Both the position numbers and the translations under genes were made by a program. A DNA stretch of 64,000 bases from Byssothecium circinans (taxonomy: Eukaryota > Ascomycota > Dothideomycetes > Pleosporales > Massarinaceae), in NCBI GenBank assembly GCA_010015675.1, contig ML976984.1, positions 931,534 through 995,533 on the forward strand, read 5' to 3'. Positions 20,484 through 32,390 of the stretch are shown here, in pieces; positions within the stretch are counted from its first letter, which is position 1, and each line of letters opens with the position of its first letter. The notes below the pieces were generated by a model. It saw only the letters and a list, made by a program, of their open reading frames with translations. It did no database searches and was not told the origin of the DNA.

Positions 20484-23376
20484 ATGCTCACCCTCTCGGC
20501 GCTTCTCCCGTGCTACCCCTTCAACTTGGTCGTCTTGTCCATTGCTATCATCGGCATCTTCCTTTTCACTGTCTTTGTCTTTGCTTCGAAGCGGAAGAAA
20601 GGCGAACCAAGTACAATACAGGCGTATCTCAAGTTCTTTTATGCGTGTTTTGTAAAGCCGCATACAGGGGACGGGAGTGGGAGCCAGCAGGATGCTTTGG
20701 TACGTCTTATCTCTGCAGGCAGGATTGATGTGATTCAGACACTGAAGTGGAGTCTTCTGGGCTAACGAGGAACAGGAAAGCTTTTACAAAGCTCAAGCCG
20801 ATGTTTACGATGCTACGCGGACGAGACTTCTGAAGGGAAGAGGGGATATGCTGGGTTTGGTGGCTGCACAATTGAAACATCGGTGTGAAGCTGGTCTGGT
20901 TTCTCAGAGACCGGTGTGGGTGGATGTAAGCTACCACATTCCACGCCTAGCTCGTACTGACAATGTAGATTGGCGGTGGCACGGGACACAAGTAACTATC
21001 CGGAACAAACATTATGACGTGTGGGAGGCTAATCGACATCCAGTGTGGAGCAAATGAACGCCTTCGTTTCTATCCCAGACTTCTTTCGCGCCGTCTACGT
21101 TGTCGACCTCTCGCCTTCTCTCTGCGATATAGCACGGAAACGCTTCGCCCGTCTGGGTTGGAAGAACGTACATGTCGTCTGTCAAGATGCTCGGTCTTTT
21201 CGTCTCCCGTCCAATTCAATCACGTTCCCTCCCGACTCTCTCTCCACCGGCGCCGAAGTCCTCACTATGTCCTATGCGCTCTCCATGATCCCTGAATTTT
21301 ACCCAGTGATCGACAAGATTGAAGATTTGGTTGCGCCGAACGGCATTGTCGGCGTTGTGGACTTCTACGTCCAGAGTAAGGTTGATTTTGGGGCGAGGAA
21401 TTATACAGGGGGCGTGGTAGGGAGGCACTGTATGTGGATTTCGAGAGTGTTTTGGAGGACATGGTTTGAGATTGATCGGGTCAATCTAGAAGCTGCTCGA
21501 CGGGTACGTCCATCCTCCTTACCGCTATCGAAACCACCACGCCCGATTCTCTCTGGGTCCTCCCTCCCCATTTTAAACGAGTATGCTTATGGGATTTTTA
21601 GGACTACCTTGAATATCGCTTTGGCACTGTTCTCAGCATGAACGCTCGGAACCATTTCTTCGGCGTCAGACTCCCTTATTACATCTGGATCGGATGTTCA
21701 AAGGATAATGGGGCTTCGACGGCGAAATTGGCGGAGATCGATGCTGCGGCTACCGAATCCCCCTATCTTTCTGCCTTGGATTTACAAACTGGCCCGGTGC
21801 AGAATGATGTTGAAGTTCGATCCAAGGCGTATGAGTCCGCGATTGTGAATTTGCAATCCAGCCTGCCCTTGCCTGCTACTTGGTAAGTTGAGTCCCTCAG
21901 CTTCCCACACGATTTCCCTCATTCTCCTATCAAGATACATACATCGAGCTACTATAAGGTCAGTTCGAAAATTCTCCAGGCTGATACTGCTCAAAGGTAC
22001 CAAAACCACCACTGGCGCATCCACTACGACGAAAACCTCCCCAAACACACCCGTTTCAACTCCTCCTACATCTACGCCTTCACCTGGGAAGACGACCGCG
22101 CTGACTTCCGCCTCCTGCATCCCACCTCCTCCGACATCGTGCTAGCGATAACGTCAGCCGGCGACAACATCCTCTCCTTCTGCCTGAACAGTCCCCGTCG
22201 CGTTCACGCTGTAGACCTCAACCCGAGCCAAAACCACCTCTTAGAGCTAAAAGTCGCGGCTTTCACCGCGCTCGGATACTCTGACGTGTGGAAGATGTTT
22301 GGCGAGGGTCGACATAAAAGCTTTAGGGAACTGTTGGTAGAGAAGTTGAGCCCGCATCTAAGCAGTGCCGCGTTCCAGTACTGGATGGCCCACGGACCGG
22401 GAGTCTTCGAGGGAAAACAGAGTAAAGGCCTATACTACACCGGAGGTTCCGGCAACGCCCTCACACTGATCGGATGGCTCTTCAGAATCCTAGGTCTAAC
22501 CGCCGAAGTCCAACGTCTCTGCTCCGCGCAAACCCTCGCCGAGCAGCGCGAAATCTGGTCCCGCTCGCTGAAACGCGTCCTCCACAACAAACTACTCACC
22601 TACGCCATCCTCTCCAACGAGAAATGGTTGTGGAAAGCGCTCGGTGTACCGCCGGCCCAACGCGCTTTAATCGAGTCGGATTTCGCCAAGAACGCTGCTG
22701 AATACGATACTTCGACCGCCGAGCGGAAGAGTCCCGGGAACGCTATTTATGAATACGTGCTTAATACTTTCGAGCCCGTGGTGAATAGTACGCTCCTGTC
22801 GACTCAGAATCACTATTACCTGCTCACGCTGCTCGGTCACTATACTCCGTCGTCGCATCCGACGTACCTCTCGCCGAAATCACATGTCAAGTTGAGTAAA
22901 CCGAATGCGTTCCAGGGTCTGCGCATTCATACCGATGAGATCAGCGAGGTCATTGCTCGGATGCGTCCAGGTACCCTGACCATCGTCGTGGTTATGGATA
23001 GCATGGATTGGTTCCCGCAGACGGGGACGCAGGCTGTGAAACAGATTCGCGCGTTGAATAGGGCGTTGAAGGTTAAAGGTAGGGTGATGTTGAGGTCTGC
23101 GGGGTTGGAACCGTGGTATTTGAGTGTGTTTGCGGAGTGTGGGTTTGCATGTAAGAGGGTGGCTGTTAGGGTGCCCGGGGCATGTATTGATCGGTAAGTT
23201 TTACCTCTTCTACCTCCTGTGGGGAGCGGTGGTGTTGTGGATGTTGGGTTACTGACAAAATGGATAGGGTAAATATGTATGCTTCGACGTGGATTTGCAC
23301 AAAGGAGACGAGTATTGAGCGTGAGGATGTGAAACTCAATCTCAGGAAGGGTTCGATGGGGGAGCTGAAGATCTAA
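20484..23376 (+). CDS. BTA1: Betaine lipid synthase Bta1 (DGTS synthase)
   Basis: Bta1 makes the phosphorus-free lipid diacylglyceryl-trimethylhomoserine from diacylglycerol and S-adenosylmethionine, replacing phosphatidylcholine when phosphate is scarce. Seven exons (20484..20699, 20776..20925, 20969..20991, 21044..21503, 21602..21882, 21997..23193, 23268..23376) give 811 residues. A membrane segment spans residues about 10-33. The N-terminal half is a methyltransferase (BtaB-like) with SAM loop VDIGGGTGHN near 120, split by a 43-bp intron and a 23-nt exon. The C-terminal half is the aminocarboxypropyl transferase (BtaA-like), starting around residue 377 with FTWEDDRAD, ITSAGDNIL and AVDLNPSQ, and containing HGPG and VVMDSMDW. 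Both catalytic halves look complete. The stop lies 74 bp from the convergent hydratase stop. Confidence 0.93.
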
Positions 23377-23450
23377 TGATGCGGTTGTTATCGCTGGGCC
23401 AAGAGGGGATGAAGTGTTTCTATATTGCTTTTCGTGACTACCCAATAGAC

Positions 23451-24419
23451 TTATTCATTTGTCCATTCCGGCTTCTTCTTCTCCGCAAAAGCTACCATGC
23501 CAATCTTCTGATCCTTGGACCCAAACAACCCATGGAACACTCTCCTCTCAAACTCTACGCCCTCCCTAATTCCCAGATCCTGGCTCTTATTTACGACTTC
23601 CTTGGCCGCTTTCACAGCAATCTGACTATAACTCGCAATCTTCTCCGCCGTCGCAATAGCTCCATCTGTGCACTCTTCAGGCGTCTCAAACACCTTAGCC
23701 GCAAGCCCCCACTCCCCTGCCTGTTTCGCTGAAATATTCTCTCCCGTGAGAATAACCTCCATAGCCCTTGCCTTTCCAATCGCCCTGGTAAGCCTCTGCG
23801 ACCCACCCGCCCCCGGGATCACCCCCAACTTGATCTCGGGCTGTCCAAACACCGCCTTCGGCCCCGCATACACGATATCGCCCATCATGGCCAGCTCGCA
23901 GCCTCCACCCAGCGCGTACCCGTTGACGGCAGTGATGAGCGGTTTCTTGAGGAAGGTGACCAGGTCGGACCATGATTCTATAAAGTCTTTGCCGTAGGCG
24001 TCGCTGAAGGTGAGGTCTTTCATCTCCTTGATGTCGGCGCCGGCGGCGAAGGCGCGCTCGGAACCTGTCAGGACTATGGCGCCGATGGAGGGGTCGGATT
24101 GGAAGGTGCGGAGGGCGGTGTTGAGTTCGAGGATTAGGGGGGTGAAGAGGGCGTTGAGGGCTTTGGGGCGGTTGAGTTGGACTGGGGTTTGTTAGTGGGA
24201 TGTTCATAGGTCGCGTAGAGTAGTCCCTTTGGGAATGTTTGAAAGTAGAGTCTCATATGATAGGATAAACCTAGAGAGTTGCTTACTGAAACCCACGCCA
24301 GGCTTTGGTGTTGAGACGAGCAGATGCTCATATGTCTTCCCCGATGCGTACCCTCTTACGAACTGGTATTTAGGGCGAACCTCTCGAGCAGCCCTAAGTG
24401 ATGACCTGAATGCCTGCAT
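23451..24419 (-). CDS. Enoyl-CoA hydratase, mitochondrial (crotonase family)
   Basis: It hydrates trans-2-enoyl-CoA in fatty-acid or branched-chain amino-acid breakdown. Two minus-strand exons (24287..24419, 23451..24181) give 287 residues, the usual ECHS1 length. The first 25 residues (MQAFRSSLRAAREVRPKY..) are basic and acid-poor like a mitochondrial presequence. The crotonase core shows LNRPKALNAL, the oxyanion-hole segment FAAGADIKEM, and GYALGGGCELAMMGD. The two catalytic glutamates of hydratases fit FGQPEIKLGVIPGAGG, which carries E at both expected places. The single intron (24182..24286) joins GVGF to IQLNRP. I start at ATG 24419; upstream in-frame Met codons lack family support. Confidence 0.93.
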
Positions 24420-24809
24420 CTTGATGGTGTGAAATTGTAATCCTAGCCCTAGAGTGTCAATTGATCTCGGAAAGTGAACGCAAAGAAGCTTAAAATGAAG
24501 GTGTTTGCATGTGCATGTCACGGTATGAAGCTCAGGTCCTATGGATAGCATCGGCTGACCTCGGTAATGACGTTTAGAGCTGTCCCGGCAGGTACGCTTA
24601 CCCATCCCATCTTAGCGCTCGTTCCTGCACAGGCCAAGCTGGGGCTGGATCGGTTTGGGGGCAACCATAGCCTCGCGACACGACGCATCAACTTTTTAAC
24701 AACTTGCCTCAACGTCTTCCTATCCACCCCCTCCGTCCGTCTCGCCCACCAATCCCACGTCTCTCGTTACATAAGAGAACGATCCCGGAAACGGAATCCG
24801 CGCACAAAA
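24420..24809. promoter_or_regulatory. Divergent promoter region, enoyl-CoA hydratase / RER1
   Basis: These 390 bp lie between two start codons that point apart. Both promoters should be here. No specific binding site was recognised. Confidence 0.45.
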
Positions 24810-25636
24810 ATGGACGCTCCGGAGCCAGATACCCCTTTCGCGTCCGTCACGGCACAGACGACCAAGTATGGACGGGTGCGTTGAACCCTCGGCGCATGTA
24901 TATCTAGGACAGAGATTGATATAAATGCGCCGGATTTAGAGGATTAAGGGATAGCGGGCTGATGCGCAATAGATGTACCAAGCATATCTCGATAAATCGA
25001 CACCCTTCACAGTATACCGATGGGTAGGCACCGCTGTACTCTTCTGCGCCTTTGCGCTGCGGATATTCATGGCCCAAGGATGGTATATTGGTACGCCCTC
25101 CTACATTTTCTTCCTACTTCCCCAGACGTGCCTACGAATTGCTTCACGATTCCAAGCACCTCGAACCATATTAGAAAGCCTACTAACGTCTGTATAGTCG
25201 CATACTCCCTCGGCATATATCTCCTAAACCTCTTCCTCGCCTTCATATCGCCCAAATTCGACCCCTCGCTCGAACAAGACGAGGGTATGGAAGACGGCAC
25301 AGCTGGTGATCTGCCTACAAAAGAGGAGGACGAGTTCAAGCCCTTCGTGCGCAGACTCCCAGAGTTCAAGTTCTGGTACTCAACCACCAAGGCCATCGGA
25401 ACTGGTTTCGTGTGCAGTTGGTTCGAAATCTTCAACCTGCCGGTCTTCTGGCCGGTGTTGGTGGTGTACTGGCTGATCCTGTTTGGATTGACGAGTGAGT
25501 GCTTAGAGCAAGTCTTGAAGGGAGTGGAATGAAAGGCTAATGATTGGCAGTGCGACGACAGATTCAGCATATGATCAAGTACCGCTACGTTCCATTCACG
25601 GTCGGCAAGACGCGGTACCCGGGCGTTGCCAAATAA
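24810..25636 (+). CDS. RER1: Rer1, Golgi-to-ER retrieval receptor
   Basis: Rer1 is a four-span Golgi membrane protein that returns escaped ER membrane proteins in COPI vesicles. Four exons (24810..24875, 24973..25090, 25198..25494, 25551..25636) give 188 residues, the same length I recall for the yeast protein. Recognisable segments are YLDKSTPFTVYRW, ALRIFMAQGWYIVAYSLGIYLLNLF (across intron 2), SPKFDP, FKFWYSTTKAIGTGFVCSWFE, FNLPVFWPVLVVYW and the C-terminal MIKYRYVPF-x-GK. Hydrophobic spans lie in each of exons 2 and 3. Intron 2 has a perfect TACTAAC branch site. An acidic loop (LEQDEGMEDG) is normal for the family. Confidence 0.95.
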
Positions 25637-26848
25637 GCACTCAACTTATCGCATACCGACATATCGAACCGATAGATGGGATATTCCGACATACAGAGAG
25701 ATCTGCATAATACAACCTGGAACCCACCTTTCCAGCACGAGCGCTTTGTAAACCATAGACTATTGTTCTTTCGATCCCGCGATACTCTCGCATATTAGGG
25801 ATGATGGAGGACTTCTTGTAGAATTGGTCAGTATGGAGCATCATGTGAATGGTGTATGGCCTTGGGAACTTTGACTGTATTGTACAATTATCAAGAGACG
25901 AATCACGCTACATAATTTAACTTGGCGATGCTGAGAAGGGACCGAATTCGATTCTTGATGTCAATGTTCCTGGGATCTTACGTGAATGAGGGGGAAAGAT
26001 AGGTCTGCATACCTCATGTGTGGTGTTTGATTTTGGAGTAATGGAGGTAGGTAGAGAGTGGTTCGTAACTGTTGCTTAGGTAAGACACACGTTTGGATCT
26101 AGTTGAGATGACAGTATGTATCGCCATTTCACTTCCATTCCCATCACAATGATTTGCAAATACGCACAACGACATCGTAACCAATTCCCAAGCCACATGA
26201 CGCATATCGATCTTCAGAAACAGCCGCACAGAATCATTTACTATGATTAGCCTTCCAATTGTATTGCGGTCCTACGCCGCCTTAGCCACCATGAACGGGC
26301 GTAAATCTCTTACATCAAACATCCTTCTCCAACAACAACTTTTGACTAACACAATAATAGCTCACCCAGCCTGCCAACAGAAGTCAGCGCCTTGTGGCTA
26401 TGATCGATATTGCTTTGCCAGCGCCGCTGATCGACCAGTTGGACTGTAGGTGCACGACAACACAGCATGACGCGGGAGACTTTGTTCGACCATGTGTGAT
26501 GGTCGGCGGCACGAGCACCAACTGAAACATAGAGAATGCCTTGTTCAGGTATTGATTGGGCTGATCTTTTGCTGCGGTGCCGCCGTTTGGAAGGTCAACG
26601 ATAGGGAGATTAAAACTGCTGTGCCTCTTACCTAGCATGGACCCTTTAGCTTCTAGCGCGACGACGTTCTCTTTCCCTCTCTCTTACTCTTCGTCTTTCT
26701 CTCAAGTCCTCTTCCCTGCACCTCAATTTCTTCCTTCGACATATTTGTAATGTTTCTCTAGCCCCACTAAGCTCATTGACAAGAGAACTCGTCCTCCACG
26801 ACCTCGCACCTTCCATCAACCACGACAACAGCCATCGGCCCCTCCACC
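25637..26848. other. Intergenic, 1.2 kb
   Basis: It follows RER1 and precedes the Cys-rich membrane protein, both on the plus strand. I see no supported exon, tRNA or repeat; small ORFs here lack coding character. Confidence 0.45.
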
Positions 26849-27982
26849 ATGGAGCTCCACGCCGCCATCACCCGTCGCAGCACTCCACACTTCAACCCAA
26901 CGTGCACCGACGCCCAATGGTACGCCTGCGACTCAAAGTCCGTTTCCAAGTTTGTGGGATGTTGCGCCGTCGACCCGTGCAATCTCAACAGCGGTTGTAC
27001 GACCACGAACCTTCGACCCGTCGCGTTCAACTCATCGATCTACAATACCAATGAGTTCCCCCCGGACCCAGATTGCGGCGCTTCGTCCATCAAACCTTTC
27101 TCGTGCGTCAGCCCCGACCAGCTGGATACGTTCTGGGGTTGCTGCAAAAACTCGCCGTGTACCTCGGATCCGCCGAAGTGTAGTGATGATGACCTTATGC
27201 CGGCGTTTTTGAAGACTGAGCAGCAGTTCAGAGCGTACGCGAATGAGACGGTGAAGGATGCGACGGAGGGAGCGACGCAAAGTGCCAGTAGTAGCAGTGC
27301 AAGTAGTAGCAGTGCCAGTGCCAGTGCTATTACCAGCACTAGTGCCATTAACAGCGCCAGTGCCGCTGCCAGTGTTAGTGCTAGTGCTAATGGCAGTGGC
27401 AGTGGTGGTGGTGTGAGTACAGGAGCTATCGTCGGTGCTGCGGTGGGCGGTGCCGTCGCAATTGCTGTTATCGCTGCTGTCCTGATCTTCCTCCTGCGCA
27501 GGAAGAAGAAGGAGGGTAGCCAGGATGAAACGGGTGGTGGAAGTACGACTGAGTTCGTGGATTCAAAGCCAGGCCACCGGTCATCCATGCTTTCAGAAGG
27601 TGAAATTTCCCCCTTCCAATCCTCTCTTCAAATTGAGCGACATTAGACTGACTTCTAAGCAGCCCCGCCCAACTACGAATCCCCTCAACAAAGCCCCAAT
27701 GCCTTCGGCCTCTCCCCCCACATGGGCTACGCGCAAAACTTCAAAGGCTATCAGCAAGTCGCCCAAGCACCCATGGAACTCCACGCCGAATCTTCGACGA
27801 ATGTGACGCCGACTCAAGTCTACGCCGAGTTGCCAGCTGATGACCAGCCTGCGGTGGTGCCGGTGAAGGGTCAGCAGGCGGCCGAGATGGACAGTCTGGC
27901 GCCGTCACCGGGAGCTGCGGGACCGGCAGAGTTGGAAAGTCCGGCTTTGTCGCCGGCCCTAGTACAAAAGACGTCTGAGTGA
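26849..27982 (+). CDS. Cys-rich single-pass membrane protein with two GCC-x3-PC modules
   Basis: I recognise a type of surface protein common in Pezizomycotina but no named function. Two exons (26849..27599, 27663..27982) give 356 residues; the ATG sits in a good context (CACCATGG). Residues about 20-115 hold two related Cys modules, each with C-x(8-12)-GCC-x3-PC-x(4-5)-C (FVGCCAVDPC and FWGCCKNSPC). Then come a Ser/Ala-rich stalk of about 60 residues, a glycine-rich hinge, one transmembrane helix (GAIVGAAVGGAVAIAVIAAVLIF) and a basic stop (RRKKK). The cytoplasmic tail of about 130 residues is Pro/Gln/Ala-rich. The layout resembles wall-stress sensors, but no N-terminal signal peptide is visible, so either a 5' exon is missing from my model or the protein inserts by its internal helix. 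Confidence 0.75.
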
Positions 27983-30011
27983 AGGGAGACGTGGTGTTCG
28001 AAGGCACTGAAAATGAGATTGGGATGAACGGACTGTGGGATGTACTCGTGTAATAAGAGATGGGTGGGTTGGAGTCATTCTCAAAGATCCATGTCCAGAT
28101 CATACTGGCTATTTCCAGTTGCGGTAGAGGCTTGATAAGCTCACCGAGATACTAAACAGCTAATGCAAACGAAACTATATGACCTCTATCTGCCATCATT
28201 GCTGTATTAACCTTGAACAAAGCAATACGAGTTTGTGACAACGCACCAAAACAGGAACCTAGAACAGACGCGTTGATTTTAGCTCTTATGCGCGAGATAG
28301 GAGGCTGGTCCCGAGTCGTACCACCCTAGAGGTGTAACCGGAGAACTTGTGGTGCTGGCTGACAGCATATCGCAAATGCGGGGGCGGCCACGGGGGGCTA
28401 GAAGTTATTTCGAGAGAGGGATAGCCAAACGTCATTCCATCTTCTTTCGCTCGATCCCTGTCGAAAGTCTCTCTATCTTTCTACTCCGCTATTCCTTCCG
28501 TCCCTAACACTACGCCCACTCTAACATCAACCACCAATCCATCGGTATCAATATCCTCGTCCTCGAATTATTCTTCTTCTTCTTCTACTGCTTAGTTATC
28601 CTCAACCACGCCAACACCACGACCAAATATCAACGAGTCACCGACATTCATTTCCAACCCATAACACCCAATCCAGCTAACCACAATACTGCATCCACTC
28701 CGAGCCCTCCTTCCTCAGCCTCAATCTCAGATCCTGATTACACACCGAAGCTGTTTGGATTCATCTTCGGGTCCCTCGTCGGATTGTTACTCGTAGTCCT
28801 CTTGCTGCGCAAAGTTTGGGAAAGGAGGTGGTTGAAATCTGTGTCGTTAGCTCTGACGCGTGTTGAAGCGGGGATGCAGGGTCGAGAGGAAGGAGATGGG
28901 GAAGTGGGAAAGGGTGTTCTTGTCCAAGCTGATGAGGGGATTATTTGGAGGGAGGTTGGGGGGAATGCGGTGGTCGAGATGGAGGGGAGGGGGTGAGGGG
29001 GGAATCTTGGAGGAGGTGGTGGGATTTGTGAGATGAAATGAATTTGAGAAAAAGCTGGGGGAAATGCATTGAAACTTGACGAAGAATGACGAAGAGACAA
29101 CGCCAACGCAACGCAACGGAACGCAAGAAAAGAAGAAGAAAAACTATACAATCCTCCAACGCCCTCGCATAACTTCCTAATAAGTATGTAAGATAACATA
29201 AATTCATGTCTGAAGCGCAAAACGGAAAGTCCGAGCGCAAGCGATACCCAAGGCGTGAAATGTCGCCGATTAAGGTAATTAAGAGCGTTGTGGTCGATGC
29301 GTTTTCTCGGATTCTATGTATGATTGCGTAGCCTAATATATATCACCGTAGAACATTTTGCAGTCCTTGGTCGTAAAAAGGCTGGGAATAAGGACTTGAG
29401 GATTCCCGGAGGAATCCGTGATAGGTCGGAGAAGAGATTCGGGGGAGGGTTCAGGTACCCACAGAAGTGGCCGTGGCAGTGGCCGTGTTTCTATACGACG
29501 GGTTGTGTCGATGGGATGGATGAGTGAATCCGGTGGACTGGGTACCGTGATTCAAAATATTTATATTCGTTGCGTTGGCCTGGATTTTTCGTTTATTTGG
29601 TGTCTAATCTCTTGTTCACTGAGGCGTATGTTTCAGACGATCAACTCTTCGACGGCTATGGCACGAAGATGTTCGAGAATCGCATTTTATATCGTTTACA
29701 AATTGTTACTCTTGCAGATCTCCGTCGTGACAGGGCGTACAAGCTGACTGCTACTCCCGCGACGGTACGCAAACCCCTCACCCAGTCCTCACAACCCGAA
29801 GCTACACCGGCTAACGTAAAAACCAGGCATCGCTGCCAAAGACTCGAAGTACTACGCAGGTCGTGAACTCGTATCTTGTGGCAAAGGAGCCAACAACGAT
29901 GTTGCGACAGAAAGCACAGTGAAACCCAACAAACTCGACCTAAGGCTTTATCGACATACGCGGACCCACTCACACCTTCGGCGGCCGCACTCGTAGATTC
30001 GTTCTATCTCC
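27983..30011. other. Intergenic, 2 kb, with two doubtful gene fragments
   Basis: No gene is firmly supported. On the plus strand, an open frame of about 500 bp ending at 28996 encodes a Pro/Ser stretch, a convincing transmembrane helix (LFGFIFGSLVGLLLVVLLL), a basic stop (RKVWERRW) and a tail, but it has no upstream ATG; a missing 5' exon or a decayed gene is possible. Also on the plus strand, ATG 29669 with a 62-bp intron (29765..29826, GCTAAC branch) would give a 63-residue protein ending at 29922. I give both less than even odds. Confidence 0.3.
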
Positions 30012-31084
30012 TCATATCAGCTCTGCAGTGGTCTCAGCTCCAGTCGTATGCCAGGGGTGGGGGGGGAGGTAGAAGGGGCCTATTTGGCACGACTCAGTTA
30101 GCAAACGGCCTGTATTCTGGTAGAGCAGTAAATGACAATGTGAAAGACTTCTGTAAGGCAGTTCTCTGTCCTTGTCCAAATCTAAAAGATCCACTGAGGA
30201 GAACGAAGCCTTGAGGCACACGTTTAGGATACAAGTACCCCTCATTTCATCCCCTTTGCTTCCCAGCCTCGATAACAATACTATCCGTTGGGATTTACTC
30301 ACCTGGTATTGTTCCGGACCTGGTATACCTGGTATACTACCACTCTGGCTAGTAGTCGCCACATCCGCGAATTTCGCCTCCCATGCAATGAACCTTTCCT
30401 CGAACTTTTGCAATCCGAGCCGAAGCGCTTGACATATTTCTTTCTCCATAATTTGATCCGAGAAATCCCTAAACGTAACTTTCATATCGTCGTACAAATC
30501 GACCAACGGTGCGTCGATATCTATAGCTAGTCATGATCATTGCCATCAACGTCGGCCGAAGCTGTAGTGTTGGAACTTACTCATTTTAGACTGGAGGATG
30601 GGCGAATCACGCAGTTTGATTTGGACACTGTCTACTCTGACACGGAGTGCGCGTAAAGTTTTCTGTAGCAATTCGACGTCTGGCAATGTCACGGTCGAAG
30701 GCGGCACACACTCGGGCGGGCACACCAACTCTGCCGATTTACACGGCCCACAAGTCCTTTCATTATTACATCTTATCCGCCTCCGCCGACAGTTGAGACA
30801 AGCCTTTCAAGGACAGGTTAGACCAACCAAAAATGTGCCTGCAGAGCCAGTCTTACTTTTTTCGGCCGCGCTAGTCTTAGCCTTCGTCGTTTCGGATCCC
30901 TAAGATCCTTCACTATGCAATTGACGTTGTTGTGGTGATCTTTTAATAGTTTGTTGAGTATCCCAAGAGTTCTCTGGGTTGCACCAGTTGATTCGTCAGA
31001 GACCTGAGAACTCACGCTGCTTGCATGTGACGAGGCATCAGAGCCTGCGCGTGACCGGCTGCGTTTCGATTTCTGCCAAAACAT
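30012..31084 (-). CDS. Small Zn(II)2Cys6 zinc-cluster protein
   Basis: It is a probable DNA-binding regulator. Exons on the minus strand are 30857..31084, 30581..30803 and a 3' part from 30520 to 30012. The zinc cluster is complete: C78-x2-C81-x6-C88-x5-C94-x2-C97-x6-C104, with the usual basic run RRRR between the second and third Cys. It is revealed only after removing a 53-bp intron (TCTAAC branch). A Lys/Arg/Ser-rich N-terminal 76 residues precede it, and a Leu-heptad-like segment (VELLQKTLRALRVRVDSV) follows. The C-terminal part continues LVDLYDDMKVTFRDFSD. A further 93-bp intron (30210..30302, starts GTGAGT) is likely but length-neutral for frame; without it the protein is 319 residues. 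No fungal transcription-factor middle-homology region is present. An alternative in-frame ATG is at 31171. Confidence 0.7.
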
Positions 31085-31581
31085 GGCGCAAAGAGCAACG
31101 CAAAGGCGGAGGCAGGAAATTCCGAAAGATGTTGGATTTAAACTTTCAGTGAGCCAAACCCAAGGCTGCACATCGCCTGTCCGGTGAGAGTTGAACGCTG
31201 ATTGCTAAGGCATCTCAGATTGTCCCGGAGGAAGCAGGCCCGTCCCGCAAGGCTATCTAGACATGCTGATTTGTCGTAAGCGATCCCGTGGCACTTGGAG
31301 ATCCCTGTCTGTGGTGGCTGAGCCCAACCATAGCGAAGAATCTCGTATTGTGAAGCTTCAGAGAGCATTGCTGCTTACTGTTGCCTACACTAAGGTATGG
31401 ATGCCTAGCATGTTCATTTCTATATGCGACCAGGCGCGACACGTATCAGTCCCTGATAGGTCTGGTTTCCGTAATTGTTGGTGGCTTAAATTAAGCAGCA
31501 GGGTAGTACTGTAAGTCGGAAAGTTCCCGGCGGTTCCTGAGGCCATGATACAATTTCCCATCCTCAACCAACTCTACAAAG
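31085..31581. promoter_or_regulatory. Divergent upstream region, Zn2Cys6 gene / DUF6594 gene
   Basis: This roughly 500-bp segment separates two divergent start codons. I see no exon or recognised regulatory element. Confidence 0.4.
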
Positions 31582-32390
31582 ATGTCGGCAGAAAAAGACA
31601 GTGAAAATTTTGTCCGATATGTCAATAGATCTCTCAACGAGGAAGAAGATTTCCATTTTCTTAGATTCGAGTTTCTTCAGCGAATGAACCTTGCGCAGTT
31701 GCAAGTAAAATTGGTCCGTATAAAAAGTCACATCCAAAAGGAGGGAAAGGCTCCTGCAGAGGAACTCGAGAAGTTGCAGTTAACGCTTCGTGAATATGGT
31801 AACTATGAGTACATTACTGTATGCTACAGGTACTAACAAGCTTTCAAGCAACGGCAATTCGCGACTATCGATATCTAAGGAGCCAAAAGAGCCTTGATAA
31901 GGATGAAACAACTGAACGGAAGCTTCTACTACGGCATTTCTTTCAGTCCGAGGATGACTTCAACGACCCTTTCCACTCGCACTATGCATTCTTTAAAGAC
32001 GATGAAAACAAGATCGACCCTGTTCGCAAGGCATTAATGAGACATTTGCCTGCAGGACTGGCATTTTCGGACGAAGAGCGAAGGCGACGAAGCAGAGAGT
32101 ACGCTGAAGGAAAACACCCGCTGCGAGTCTCGAAGTTCGTGGATAGGTTAGTACGGTTCATTGTGGCCGTCACAGGTGGCACCTTTCTGGTTGTTCCGAT
32201 GATCATCATGACGCTGGACCCATCGCGGGCCAAAAGTTTAACGACTGTTTCAATAGCAGTTGTTTTCTTTGCGTTTGTTTTGTCCTTCGCAATTCGGGTT
32301 TCCAATGCCGAGACATTGATAGCAACAGCAACATATGCTGCGGTCCTCGTTGTTTTTGTCGGTACGAGCTCTGGTGCGAGCGCCACCTAA
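31582..32390 (+). CDS. DUF6594-type fungal membrane protein
   Basis: The function of this family is unknown; its genes are often multi-copy in Pezizomycotina. Two exons (31582..31798, 31849..32390) join over a 50-bp intron with a perfect TACTAAC branch site and give 252 residues. The N-terminus has the family's FLRFEFLQRMNLAQLQ-like segment, then ATAIRDYRYLRSQ across the splice and a charged linker. Three C-terminal membrane helices lie at about 176-194, 205-222 and 227-245, the last in the context NAETLIATATYAAVLVVFV. All parts look intact. Confidence 0.85.
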
